From Epiperipatus broadwayi (Eukaryota > Onychophora > Udeonychophora > Euonychophora > Peripatidae), in contig JAQFVV010006199.1 in NCBI GenBank assembly GCA_028023455.1, forward strand, positions 3,188,646 to 3,252,645: DNA of 64,000 nt, given 5' to 3'. Each line of letters begins with the position of its first letter. Within the stretch, counting starts at the first letter, position 1. The notes beneath the pieces were generated by a model that saw only the letters and a program-made list of their open reading frames with translations, made no database searches and was not told the DNA's origin. The position numbers and the translations under genes are program-made. This document shows positions 37,461-49,560 of this stretch, piece by piece.

Positions 37461-37557
37461 AAGCGTTGGTGGCCGAGTGGTTAGCACAGATGCCTTACAA
37501 GCAGTTGTCCCGGGTTAGCTTCCTGGCCGATGTTTTGACACGTGAAAAAAAAAAAGT
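37461..37557 (+). repeat. tRNA-derived SINE
   Basis: GGTGGCCGAGTGGTTAGCAC is a good polymerase III A box in tRNA context. It is followed at the normal distance by CCCGGGTTAGCTTCCTGG, a slightly mutated B box, and then GATGTTTTGACACGTG and an A-rich tail with AAAGTAA. Layout matches tRNA-headed SINEs such as those known from cephalopods. It is not a functional tRNA: the anticodon arm and 3' acceptor do not pair. Confidence 0.75.
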
Positions 37558-37867
37558 AAGGTATTATTATAATTTTCAATTGCAGCTATGAAGAAATTAT
37601 TAACCACTGGTTTAACTTATATAATGATTTGCAAATTTTAACTGAGTGATTGTATTTGTCTGTAAATGTAATCTCTGGTGAAATAATAAAGAACCTGAAA
37701 ATATCTTATAATTTGCCTTTTGATTGTGATAATTCCTGAGTTAATAATGTGTCTATCAACCTAAAAGCTATAAAAAACTGAAGATCAACAAATGCCAACT
37801 TTATTTTAAGAAGAGATTGCCTTAACAACAGATTAAGATAGTTAATTTTTATTGATAGTGGGATTGT

Positions 37868-37955
37868 TTAAGCGTTGACTGATTTTAATGATTATAAATA
37901 TATTTCGCGCGTTCGCTTCCCAGCCGAGCTTTGACACATGGAAAAAAAAGTAAAA
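37868..37955 (+). repeat. Second, internally deleted copy of the same SINE
   Basis: It begins with the same TTTAAGCGTTG start. The A-box part is replaced by AT-rich sequence, and then it resumes at GCGTTCGCTTCCCAGCCGAG, TTTGACACATGG and an A-run with AAGTAAAATT. This copy preserves the intact B box GTTCGCTTCC that the first copy lost. Confidence 0.65.
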
Positions 37956-37959
37956 TTCA

Positions 37960-39840
37960 CCAAATTTACAGATATAGAAGTATAGCTGTAAAAAAAAAAT
38001 AGTATTAGGAATTGAAAAAGTTCAATTTTACAAAGAAGACAAATTATTTTGAATACTATAAAAGTGTGATTTTTGAAATTAAACTATTCATTGGTTAAAT
38101 ACAAATAAATATAAAAATACCAGAAATAAAATTAGAATGATTCTACTGAAAACTGACAAGAATTTAACTTAAAGTTATATTATAGTCTACTAAAATATTT
38201 CAATATGCTAGCCTTAATTGATAATAAATTCATTTACACATTTTCATTATTTGTCTTGTAAGATTTTATGACATTTTTATTTCTATAATATTTTTTAATA
38301 ATATTTTTATTTATGAGATATTAAGCCATGTAATGTTTTATTTTAAAAATATATTTCATAAATTATTTATATTCAATTAACAAATAATTTCATGCAGTAT
38401 GAGTAAATATTGTTGAAAAGTTTAAGAGGAGATTTAAAAGGGCATTAAAGCCAGCCAGAGATATATGCTAATAAATTCCGTAGATAAAGATAATTTATTT
38501 AATTATAGATTTCCCACGATATGATAATGATTTATTATAATAGTCAATCTAAATAAAATTGAAACAAACAACTAATTATACTTACAATTATTTAATTATC
38601 AACCCATCTTTCATCTCTTGTTGAGACCTTTTCAAGATATAAAGTTTTATACATCACGACTTATTAACTACATTTACTCCATCTATTAGACATTATTTTA
38701 CCTTCAACAATATAATTAACATTACACATATAAATGCACAAATAAATGACATAAAATAAAAAATAAAGTACATAAAAAATAACAATAATAATACCTTAAA
38801 ACTGTATAAATACATAAATTTTAATGTACCTACATAAATTATTGTGTTTAATTCAACATGGTTTTGAATATACAGTATTTCAAATTTCTTTGTCACTTCC
38901 ATAATTAATTACTTCATTAAATTATTTTAAAATTAAATAATTCTTTATTCAATTCTCAAACAATTTTATAGCATATGTTTTAATTACTGACTGTGAGTCA
39001 GAAAAAAGTTCCAAAACATCCCAAATTGGGCTAGACTATGAATAACTTATTGGGATAAAACAAATACTTAAGAAGTGATAGGGGTAGTTAAATCAATTTT
39101 CTGAGACTAAAGGTACAGCATCACTCATATGCTCAAAATAAATAAAATTGACACTGTGCTAGCTAATATTATTTTTGTGGAAATCCAAAGAAATAATTAT
39201 GAGTAATTTATGGCTAGGAAAAGATAACCAATCTTTTTATTGAGATCATTCTTTGAATAATAAAATTTCATATTAATTTATGATGTGGACAATTCTGATA
39301 ATCTAGTTACTGACCAATATTGTGTTGGATTACTTTATTTTTATTGTTATGCCTAAATGAGAAGATGTCAGCTGAGTTTGTTATAAGTTTCTATCAGGTA
39401 TATAGTAGTATATCAATGTAAAATTATGTGCAATAAATACATATTTGTATCTGATAATTATTAGCATTAACTTTGTTTATTTGTAAAATTTACACATCGG
39501 GTAGTAACTATTATACGAGAACCTGAACCATGTACAATAAATATATATTTGCAAATGATATCATTAATATTGGTGATATATAACATTTGGATATCTGGTA
39601 TTTAAATGATGTTCTAATGAGACTCAAATTAAATTCAGAATCAATCTGGTACAATATATAATTCTTTTTACTTTAAAAACATTTTTGTTATAATCCACAT
39701 ATGTAAATTTGAACATATCTGGGTAATTATTGTTTTAGATTCACAAATAAAGGAGAATTTTTTTGAATTAGAGTGTATGAGTAATAATTAAAATTATATG
39801 ATTTTAATACTATAAAAATACTAACCAAATCTTTAGTATT
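37960..39840. other. AT-rich intergenic DNA, nothing recognised
   Basis: Chance frames only. No repeats with visible boundaries. Confidence 0.5.
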
Positions 39841-39846
39841 ACTGAT

Positions 39847-39957
39847 AAATCAGCTGATCTGAGGGTGGAGCAAAATGAAAGAGACAGTGAATATTGACTC
39901 TGACGTTTATGTAAACAAATATGCTTGTTTGGAGGTCTTGGTAAAGCTCCATCTTGT
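39847..39957 (+). repeat. Truncated copy of the 54-kb hammerhead repeat
   Basis: Starts abruptly at AAATCAGCTGATCTGAGGG, i.e. inside the ribozyme just before stem III. It continues collinearly with the 414-bp monomer (GGAGCAAAATGAAAGAGAC, TGACGTTTATGTAAACAAAT, GGTCTTGGTAAAGCTCC), then loses about 45 bp and rejoins at TTGTTTTGTTTTTCATATA. The 5' half of the hammerhead (CTGATGA) is absent, so it cannot cleave. The cut position is what 5' truncation during reverse transcription would give. Confidence 0.8.
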
Positions 39958-39970
39958 TTTGTTTTTCATA

Positions 39971-40054
39971 TATATATACATACATTTGTGTTAGGTGGTT
40001 TAAAGATTAAAATATATATACATACATTTGTGTTAGGTGGTTTAAAGATTAAAA
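39971..40054. repeat. Exact 42-bp tandem duplication
   Basis: ATACATACATTTGTGTTAGG plus TGGTTTAAAGATTAAAAT occurs twice with 42-bp spacing, directly after the truncated hammerhead repeat. Confidence 0.8.
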
Positions 40055-40320
40055 TTATTAATGTTTAGTTTGTCTTTATATAATAATAATAAAACACGTT
40101 TGTTTGTAGCAAGAAGTTAAAATCGTTGCTTGCTAAGATTTCAAGTTCTTTGTTTGAGTTTGTTCGTATTTCAATATATATCATATTATAGCAGACAGTT
40201 CAAAGTGGTATCATTTTGAATTGGTTATTTTGAAACACGAAATCTAATGTATTTATATATTAGTTCACAGAGGAAGGTACTGGATTTCTTAAACATGTGG
40301 GGTGATTTAATGTTTAATAT

Positions 40321-41507
40321 ATTCTCAAAATGTTATTATAATTATTTGGAAACTAATTGATTCAAGTAGAATATCATTGAATTTTAATGTAGATTTACAT
40401 TAAAAATATGTAGTAGTTGATTAGTAAAGTATATCAGAACTTAGTGATTTATTGATTTGAATTTGGTTTCATCCAATAATAAATTAAATCAATATTTTAG
40501 GTATATATTATTGTTTAAAACAATTATATATGATTTCACAGCTTATTGCAGTTTACTTTGGAATAGTGAATATATTTGGTGATGTTTAAAGCAATGATCT
40601 TGCTAGGAAAATGATCAATATAATCTGAATAAAACATAGCCCAATCATTGTAATGGAATATTGATTATAATATGGAATGATAATATAAAACCTTTAGTAT
40701 ATCTCAGAATTGAGACCTCATTCATAATAACACAGATCTAACCTAAATGCAGACTGCCATTTTATAACAGCCCTAAAGTTGATTTGGCATTTTATAATAA
40801 TCACTACGTGGATATGACTATCATTGTCCAGCATTGGATAGCAATTTTATAACAATAATAATGAATCTTCTACTTCATTGCCTCTCTACATTTGTTCAGT
40901 CAACATTAGTCATAAAATAAAAGAAATTGACCTATAGACTTTTAGATAACCACTTATTACTGACACTATATATGAAATAAAAGATTATGAAGAAATGGCT
41001 TTAAGATTTATACAATATTTATAATAGAGCAAAACATTCATCAATAAATAGTAACTCTGTTAGAACCTGTATAAAATTATCTAGCTCAGTCATTGGTCAT
41101 ACTAGGCAATATCAATATTTCCCATACATAATTATTTAGATTGTCCACTACACTATCATAAAATACTAACAATCTATATTAAAACCTAATTTATTCAGAT
41201 AGTATTTAAAGCAAAAGAACGCCAAACAAGATCATCACTTTAAACATCACCAAACCTAATCACTATTCCAAAGTAAACTGCAATAAGCAGTGAAATCATA
41301 TAACATTGTTCTAAACAATGATATATACCTAAGATATTGATTTAATTTATTATTGGATGAAACCAACTTCAAATCAATAAATCACTAAGTTCTGATATAC
41401 TTTACTAATCAACCACTACACATATTTAATGTAAATCTACATTAAATTCAATGATATTCTACTTGAATCAACTAGTTTTTAAATAATTATAATAACATTT
41501 TGAGAAT
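40321..41507. repeat. Large inverted repeat, about 280-bp arms, 625-bp spacer
   Basis: The left arm (40321-40602, from ATTCTCAAAATGTTATTATA to AAGCAATGATCTTG) is complementary to the right arm (41227-41507) with scattered differences. Shared landmarks are TTGATTCAAGTAGAATATCA, GTAGTTGATTAGTAAAGTAT and GCTTATTGCAGTTTACTTTG. The spacer is AT-rich with no gene seen. Arm divergence shows this is not recent. I read it as two opposite copies of one repeat, as in the PLE arrays nearby, but no hammerhead core or coding motif is present in the arms. Confidence 0.75.
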
Positions 41508-41999
41508 GTTTTATAAACCTACACAATATTTATAATATTTAAATAAAATAAACCCTTTACTCAGTTTTGTATCTAATTTAATAAAATGCTAAACATAATA
41601 TTAATATTTTGTTCACACTTTACATTATATCGATATGCAATTATTGCTTAAGTTATGTTTTAAAATGAAACACTCTACAAGAATTCATTATCAATAAATC
41701 TATTAGATAATCTTGCATTTGGCCAAACCCACTCACATTATATATAAAATATACTATAGGTTTCTATTTGATATTTACTGACTTACAATCACTGATATTA
41801 TTCATCTACTTAAATCTCCAATTCATCGGATTATTAAAATGGATTTTATAACAATTAAACTATATAAGACGATTCTTGGTAGTTGTCCAAGCCAAAGATA
41901 ATACTAAATTATACTAGTTAATGAAATTTATGATCTCCATTTCAAAGAAGTTTAAAAGTAATTAAGACAACTCATTTTGACTAATGACAGGCAAAATCT

Positions 42000-42255
42000 C
42001 ACATGATCACCATTTCTTTAGCTTACACAGTGTGTTTTCCCCAGAGGCAAAACTCTCCATACAGTGGTGCCACTGCAGTGCTCTCTGATCCAAGCTTCCT
42101 CACTGATGAAAGCCACAAGCTAGAAACTAGTCTGAGGATATTGGATGAATAAGCACTAAATAGGGATTTTATGCACAAACCTTCCTGCATCCATTGATTA
42201 CTCTGGTTTGCACTGAGTGGTACTACTGTATGGAGAATTTTGCCTCTGTGAAGAA
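42000..42255 (+). mobile_element. 256-bp non-autonomous element with hammerhead, 8-bp TSD
   Basis: CAAAATCT at 41992-41999 and 42256-42263 flanks an insert that begins CACATGATCACCATTTCTT. Inside are inverted arms (42042-42080 and 42211-42248) containing CAGAGGCAAAACTCTCCATA and the near complement. Between them lies a hammerhead motif. A shorter relative at 58948-59131 has the same start and arms and its own 16-bp duplication. Variable duplication length points to reverse-transcribed insertion, not a cut-and-paste transposase. Confidence 0.75.
42097..42138 (+). ncRNA. Hammerhead ribozyme in the 42-kb element
   Basis: Stem I TCCTCA / TGAGGA (42097-42102 and 42133-42138, 6 perfect pairs), core CTGATGA (42103-42109), stem II AGC/GCT with loop CACAA but an A-A mismatch at the core end, GAAA (42123-42126), loop-less palindromic stem III ACT/AGT, cleavage after C 42132. 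All catalytic positions are kept. Stem II is weak, so activity may be reduced. Confidence 0.65.
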
Positions 42256-42263
42256 CAAAATCT

Positions 42264-43062
42264 ATTAAGATTTTTTGTAACTGGATAAGATAAACAAATT
42301 AATAATCAACCCTGAACTAATGAAATTATTTCTACCAGTGATATTGACTTATATAAGTAAACAAACCTTTAAATGTAGTAATAAATATAAAATTTATATC
42401 TAATTGGAATTAATAATAATGTATAAGAAAATATACATATATCTAACTCTATTTCACTTACATGATGGGTAATTAAACTGATTCATATCTTAGATAAAAT
42501 TACACAGGCAGATAGATATGACTCTTGTACACTTTCTGACATTTGAATCCCATCTTTAAAATATAGATAACATCCATTTTAAAGGGAAAAAATATTATGA
42601 TAGTTTGTAATGTAATGAAGTAATTTCAATAATTTTTCCTTTTATAATAAGTTGTTGTTTTCCCATAAAATTTTTTTAACATGATGACTGGTTCATAGGC
42701 AGATAATATTGCTTCTTACTTCTCCATTTTGTTCAACTAATTATATACTTTTAAAAAAAAAATCATATAATAAAATTTATATGTGCTTTTTTTAAAGCTA
42801 GAAAGGTGAGAGCATGAGTTTAAACTATTCAGTTCTATTTATAAATTTTTTTATTGACATCAATGTAGTTATGGGAATCCTCATATTCATTGTTTAAGAA
42901 ATTTCAGGTAGTCTCTCTCTAATAAAAATTGTATTATACTACAAACAAAGATAAATATTTTACAATGGCTACATATAACAAAAATTTATAGTTCACAATA
43001 ACAATACTATTTTTCATTCTAATATAAATTAAATTTACACTACATTTCTACTACAATACAGT

Positions 43063-43118
<56 letters not shown>

Positions 43119-44873
43119 TCCCAATATAATATTACACAAATAAAAAAAAAAACAAATGTATTTGAAATATTAAACATTTACTTGTATTGTTTATAATTTA
43201 CTATTCTGTATGCAGTAACAAAAATGAAACATAATAAAAAAATAATTTTGTCCAAACTATATGCTTTATTATTTACATATTCATTTTCCTTTTTAAAATG
43301 AATAAAATCAATTTACAATCTTACAATACAATTAATAATAAACAATTTTATATCAATATTATTGTCATCATAGCAACACAGTTTAATGCTTCATAAGTTA
43401 ACATATCCATCAACAAAATCAAACAAAAATATGTTTGACACTTTACCACATATTGAAACTCATCTCAAATTTCAGTAGGCCCAATATATAATGGTTTTAT
43501 TTGATGAATGGGATAGACTTTAATTACCCCCCCTCCAAATATTACAAATATATTCTTGTCAAATATAAACTTATTCAATTCTATTTTTTTTTTTTTATAA
43601 ATTTCTTTATTTAGCAAATCTTATCAGTTATAATTTCAGTTTAAATATAAAGCTCATCTTCACTGATGCTATGCCCAAGTTACTTCTCCTTAGCTTAAGA
43701 GGAGTTGGAGTTTACACAAAATATGAGAATCAATCCTGTAATATTTATAAATTATTAATATAATATTAATAATTTGTAATAAAATTATTAATAATTTAAA
43801 ATATCTTTTCATTTTAATTTTAAATCCTTATTTAATTGTATATTATTAAAAAAATTGCTAATACAATTTTTATTTAAAGTCATATGCATTTTTATATATA
43901 TAATTAGAAAGTAATTAACAGTAATTGTATTTTCAATGATTAATAGAGCTTAAGCAAAAAATTAATTATTTAAATATTAATTCTGTTATTCAGTTATTCT
44001 ATATATATTTTTTTATAGAATGTAAAATGTTAGTTTATTGACCTAATATAATCTTCTTAAAAATATTATTCAGTTCTGCCTTCCCATAGGAGCTAGTTTA
44101 TTTATTTTTCTTTTCAAAGTTTTTATCCATTAAAATTATTTATAATTAATAAAATATTGCTTTTTGTGTGAAAATATAGGTAATTCTTGCAATATTTATT
44201 TTAATTATGAATAATTAAACTTGATTAAATCAGATACAGTTGTTTTTTATATTGGAAGTATACCTGGCATGGAATGCATTATAATTAAAAGTTGAACATT
44301 AATATGGAGTATTAGATTATCATAGACAGAAATAATAAAAACAGGTCATTCAAGTAAAAGTAGATATATAAAGAATTTCATAAAAGTTAAGTGTCAAAAT
44401 GCAAAAATAAACATAAAAATTTCATTCAATCTTCAAACTAAGACATTTTTTCTTTTTTTTTTTTTTTTCATTTGAGAATTTATCCAGATTATTATAGTTA
44501 TTAAGCCCACTACTATGCTAACTTAACGGACGATTTATGTTAGAAAACATTTTCATTTTGGATTAAAAAGTGTATTTTTATATTAATGTATATAATACAT
44601 GAGTGTCAAAGAAAATTTTAGTAAAAAAATTCAAAAACATTTGAAAGATGAAAAGATATAGAGACATACATTGTAATAGGCTATTATAAGATTTGATTTT
44701 TAAAAAAAAAACATTTACAACTTATGTCAGTTATATGATTAAGTCCACATTTGATCTGCTAGAAGATTTTATAATGGTTAGTATTAAAGTTTTTGCATAA
44801 CAATATGATTTGCTTTAAGTATCAAAGAATAAAATGTAATATTATGAAATATCTTACTATGCTATATTATCTT

Positions 44874-44940
<67 letters not shown>

Positions 44941-47900
44941 ATTAACAATTTTTTACAACAAATTTAAACAAATAAAATAAAATATATTTTAACTATAATT
45001 TAACTATATCAATTCATCATACAACAAAGAAAATATCACATTAAAGATTCTTTATTTATTTATATATTGGCAGTCATTTGAACAATAAAACATACTACAT
45101 TTCATCAATAAAAATAATATTAAACATAGCAACTAATAAAAGTACCCACTGTGAATTTCTATGCCTTATGCTTATCTCCAATATAGGTTCTTCTAACAAA
45201 GAATCCTTCCTATCCTTCTTTCCAAATATATAAGACCATTCATGTCATAGCACACACTGTGCTATTCATGACAACTTATAAAAAAATATTTTATAAAACT
45301 AATATTATGAAGTTGAAAGGGATGGTATCACTCATAGCACTAGATTTTTTCAATCTAGATAAGTATCGATTTATAGGTACTTGAGTTCAAACTCATTCAG
45401 TACATATTTATTACAGACTTATGACTATTGAAAAAATTGACATTCTTACATTTTATCTATATTATAAAATTACAAGATCCCAATATTACCAAAGTTTATA
45501 CTATAGACAAAGATTTTATAGAATTGTAGTCATTACGTATTGATGAAGACATGTATAATCCTATTAATGCTTTAAACACATGAACCATATTGATATTGAT
45601 CCATTTAATTAGATTATTTATCACAATAAAGTAATAATGATGAGATGATGATAATATCATAATAAGAAATAATAGAATCACTATAATGATTATAATGTGA
45701 TGTCATAATAATGATTATAATAGTGATGATGATACACCTGCTTATCAATAAACAACAATAAATTCATCTATAAACTATAACTATTAAAATTACATTTCAT
45801 ACTTTAATAATACTAATGTGATGTTAATCATGAACTCTTATAATATCCTTTTCTATAAACCCCTATTTACTAAAACATATTCATTACGCTAAACAAACTT
45901 TAATGATTATAATTTATTAATGATGTTGATGGCGATCATAACTTTTATATAGTATTATTTGAAACATTTTTTAACTAATAACTGATATCCATCTTTGATG
46001 AGATGATCTAAATTCATGGACACAACACAATTTTAGCTTTCTATGTTGAACTATAATTATCAAAATTTGGTTATTCTCAAGCATAATCCTTAAATACTTA
46101 AATATCAACATTCCAGTTTACCTATTATTTTGCGGACGCTTAATATTTCAGTGATTGCTCATATATCGAATGGTAATATTTAATAATCAACATGATGCTG
46201 AATTAAAATGATAGAATTAAGAAAAAGAAAAAAACACAATTTCTTAATAATAACTCGGAAACCAATTAAGATATATAATTATATTTTATTAACACTACTA
46301 CTCTTTCTTCCTTCTTTACAGTTAAATCGACAATTAAATAAATGGCTTATTAATATAAAAATTTATATAAGATAAGCAAATAAACTTAATATATAGGTTT
46401 GTACCCTTTTGATATCTCAAAATAAGTGACTTAAATCAATATTAGAAAAAAAATACATATTCTATAAATGCTTATTTAAGACTTTTCTTACTCATCATAT
46501 CATAAAATAAATTAGGTGTTACTTGTATATGTTATTTCATTTCCATTCAAATAATGCCCTACTTTTTAATTTACCATTTTAAACTAATCATATATAACCT
46601 ATTCTTTGATGTTTGGGTAAGCAGTTACACATTCACATTCGATAATGTTAACTATTGTTTAAAATGTATACCAAATTACATATATAAAAATATCTTTCTT
46701 GCAACCTTATAGCGAAATAAAACAAAATACTATTTAATTTTAATATGCAACAAGATAAAATAAAAATAAAAAAACATTATAAAGCATATACTATAGGTTG
46801 CTCATCATCATTAACATCTGAAGAACAATTAAAAAAAAACATTTCAACATTACAATATATAATAAAAAAATAATGAAAATTTAAGTTTAAAGATTTAAAC
46901 TATGTTTGGATGTGTGAGATATTGCAAATAACTATAGATAAACAAGTCTTTAATGTTTCGTATCAAAAAAGAAAATTGCTTTGACCAGTAAATTAATGTT
47001 TACTTTTAATAAGTAAAAGAATAAAATCGGTTAAAGAAAGTTCATATTTACCCGTCTACTTTTTACTTCTTATTAATGTCCTGAATTTGAATTTTAGACT
47101 GCTTTTCTTTGCTCACCAACAACAACAACAAAAAAAAAAGAAAGTTATTGCAGATACTTTTAAGATAATGCTGAATCAATTGACTTTCTTGTTTCTTCAA
47201 TTCCATTATTATTCACTGTTGATTGGCTTCCTTCTACCATTTAAAAAAAAAAAAAAATTATTATAAGTACTTTGAATAAGTAGGTACCGGTGGATTTGCT
47301 TGTTTCTCTTCTTTAAAAAAATAATTGCTGTCGACACTTTAGATGATTGAGGTAAATCAACAAAAATTGGATTTATAGCTTCAAACTTGGTTCTACATGG
47401 ATGTTATAAATTTTCTTTTTCTTCTATTTCCTCTTCTCCATTCATTGGAAGGTAATGAGCTTTTAATAAGCCAGGAAATAGAAATAAAGCATTCCATATA
47501 GCTTGTGTGGTTGGCTTCAAAATCTTTCATTTTGTTGGTTATTACTGGATACATGACTTCATAGACAGATCAGCGGTTTTGACTCATTCTGTATTAATCA
47601 GGAAGCAGAAAAAATGGTTTAGCAATGCAGAGGCATTGTATTATGCAAAACCAAATATGTTAATATCATTTTTATAATTATTAATAACTTATAATAAATT
47701 CAATCTTGTTCCATTTCTCTCCTATTCTTTAATATTGCTGGAAATTGCTTTATATAAACGCACATTTCATTTGCTCTTTTTTTTTCAACTTTCAAGGAGT
47801 GAAAAAAAAAAAAATTAAAGCGTTCACTCTCTTTTAAAAAAAAAAATCCAAGCTTACATTTCTGCTTAAGAATAATAACAAGGAAGGACCAACTGAGTTG

Positions 47901-48080
47901 AGTCTCAAAATAATAATAATAATTTAACTGACACTCTCTCTAAAAAATGACTGATGCTCACCTCAAAAATTTATGAAACTGATCACTCTCAAAAAATTTA
48001 TGATAACTGAAAAATATATATATATCGAATAAACTCCTTGACTCATCCCATTTATTTATCTACTTTTAATATATATATAT
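42264..48080. other. AT-rich intergenic DNA with long (TA)n tracts
   Basis: Holds (TA)n at about 43063-43118 and 44877-44940, many poly(A) and poly(T) runs, and no supported gene. A GC-slightly-richer part at 47030-47900 has CAACAACAACAACAAAA but no coding frame. Confidence 0.5.
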
Positions 48081-48103
48081 ATTTCAAATTTTCAAACTTA
48101 ATG

Positions 48104-48742
48104 TTATGTATATTTCCATAAGCTGTGTATGGCCGTATTCGCAACATGCCTATTAATAACATCATTATTATATTTATTAATTAATATTGCCTCGTTAATT
48201 TTCCTCATTTTATGATTTCTTTCTTCCATTAATATTTTTATTTCATTACTATTAAATGTAAACTTATAATTACAAGTTTTTTCATGGTCAAAGAATACTG
48301 AAGCTGTATTAAATTGATTATTTACATTATTTTTAATTCAGTTATATAATAATTGATGCTCTTTCAATCTTTTTTTCACAGAACATCTCGATTCACCGAT
48401 GTAAAATTTCTGACATCCACATGAAATCTGATAAATTATATTACTTCTTTGTAATTTAGGAATTATACTTTTAGAATTATTAATCAATCAATTAACATTC
48501 GAAGGAATACAAAATAAAATATACTTTTCTTTAAATATATTCTTAATTAATTTAGATTGCATGTTATTTATAAATGGCATAGATATCCATTTTTTATTAT
48601 CTAAAGTAACATTGCAAACACTCTTCTTATTATTAAATGAATTTACTGTATGCAATATTTTGTTTTTATCATAACCAACCTTTAAAAGTTCATTAGTAAA
48701 GAGTTCAATATTTAAAATTTTATCACTCTTATGTAAATTCAT
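48104..48742 (-). pseudogene. Penelope-like element C-terminus with GIY-YIG endonuclease (copy 1)
   Basis: Minus-strand reading gives the end of a PLE reverse transcriptase (KWISMPFINNMQSKLIKNIF, the typical L/M-P-F-I..K-x-I block), a linker, then a GIY-YIG nuclease. IIYQISCGCQKFYIGESR holds the YQI and YIG pair, and KKRLKEHQ follows with its catalytic-type R and H/E neighbourhood. The C-terminal tail NEIKILMEERNHKMRKINE ends at a TAA (48106-48104). This nuclease nicks DNA for target-primed reverse transcription. The reading frame has a TGA after NVN and a stop after LLYN, and the catalytic RT core is missing (5' truncation), so it is inactive. It keeps the GIY-YIG motif better than the opposite copy. 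Confidence 0.82.
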
Positions 48743-49284
48743 ACAGTAAATTCATTTAATAATAAGAAGAGTGTTTGTAATGTTACTTTAGATAATAAAA
48801 AATGGATATCTATGCCATTTATAAATAACATGCAATCTAAATTAATTAAGAATATATTTAAAGAAAAGTATAATATTTCATTTTGTGTTCCTCTGAATGT
48901 TAATTGATTGATTAATAATTCTAAGAGTATAATTCCTAAATTACAAAGAAGTAATATAATTTATCAGATTTCATGTGGACATCAGAAATTTTACATCAGT
49001 GAATTGAGATGTTTTATGGAAAAAAGATTGAAGAAGCATCAATTATTATATAACCGAATTAAAAATAACGTAAATATAATACAGCTTCAATATTCTTTGA
49101 CCATGAAAAAACTTGTAATTATAAGTTTACATTTAATAGTAATGAAATAAAAATATTAATGGAAGAAAGAAATCATAAAAAGAGGAAAATTAAAGAGGTA
49201 ATATTAATTGATAAATATAAGAATGATGTTATTAATAGGCAAGTTGCGAATACGGCCATACACAGCTTATGGAAATATATGTAA
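48743..49284 (+). pseudogene. Penelope-like element C-terminus with GIY-YIG endonuclease (copy 2)
   Basis: Plus-strand twin of the preceding entry, truncated 93 bp later at its 5' end. The frame reads NNKKSVCNVTLDNKKWISMP, then the shared stop after NVN, then IIYQISCGHQKFYISELR. Here the second cysteine of the C-x-C is H and the glycine of YIG is S, so the nuclease motif is damaged. A frameshift follows NNVN, then the original frame resumes (MEERNHKKRKIKE) to the TAA at 49282-49284. Confidence 0.8.
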
Positions 49285-49310
49285 CATTAAGTTTGAAAAT
49301 TTGAAATTCA

Positions 49311-49372
49311 GTTAAAGCTGATGAGGATTACCATGTAATCAAAAGTGCTACAAAAGAATTTTAAACTATAAT
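49311..49372 (+). ncRNA. Possible decayed hammerhead downstream of the PLE
   Basis: CTGATGA at 49319-49325 is followed by a perfect 6-bp hairpin GATTAC / GTAATC with loop CAT. The next bases are AAAA, not the required GAAA. AGTTAAAG before and TTTTAAACT after could form stem I. Loss of the invariant G means no activity. It lies in the 3' untranslated part of copy 2, a plausible place for a PLE ribozyme. Confidence 0.3.
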
Positions 49373-49434
49373 ACTGTATTTACCGTTAAAATATTTTTTT
49401 TTAATGTATATAAAATTTTATAATGGATACTGTA

Positions 49435-49477
<43 letters not shown>

Positions 49478-49498
49478 CAGTATATATTATATATATGT

Positions 49499-49560
49499 GA
49501 TCACTAGATGGAGCTTTACCAATATCTCTGTACATATTGGTAAAGCTCTATCTAGTGATC
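49499..49560. repeat. 27-bp-arm hairpin from hammerhead-repeat ends
   Basis: GATCACTAGATGGAGCTTTA continues to CCAATAT and meets its near-perfect reverse complement after an 8-bp loop. The arm matches the GATCAATAGATGGAGCTTTA stretch of the 54-kb monomer, and the sequence to its right is also similar to that monomer's A/T-rich end. This ties the PLE remnant and the hammerhead repeat to one family. Confidence 0.75.

Larger units (their letters stand above)
48082..49307. repeat. Head-to-head palindrome of two PLE 3' ends
   Basis: The left arm (48082-48649) and right arm (48743-49307), about 566 bp each, are complementary with moderate divergence. A 93-bp centre belongs only to the left copy. 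Both arms encode the C-terminal part of a Penelope-like protein and both carry the same in-frame TGA after NVN. That stop therefore predates the pairing. PLEs often insert as inverted or tandem partial copies, which explains this layout. Confidence 0.85.

Noticed and set aside
37461-37557. Functional tRNA gene
   Set aside because: Good A box but mutated B box, no cloverleaf pairing in anticodon and acceptor stems, and an A-rich tail; a SINE fits better.
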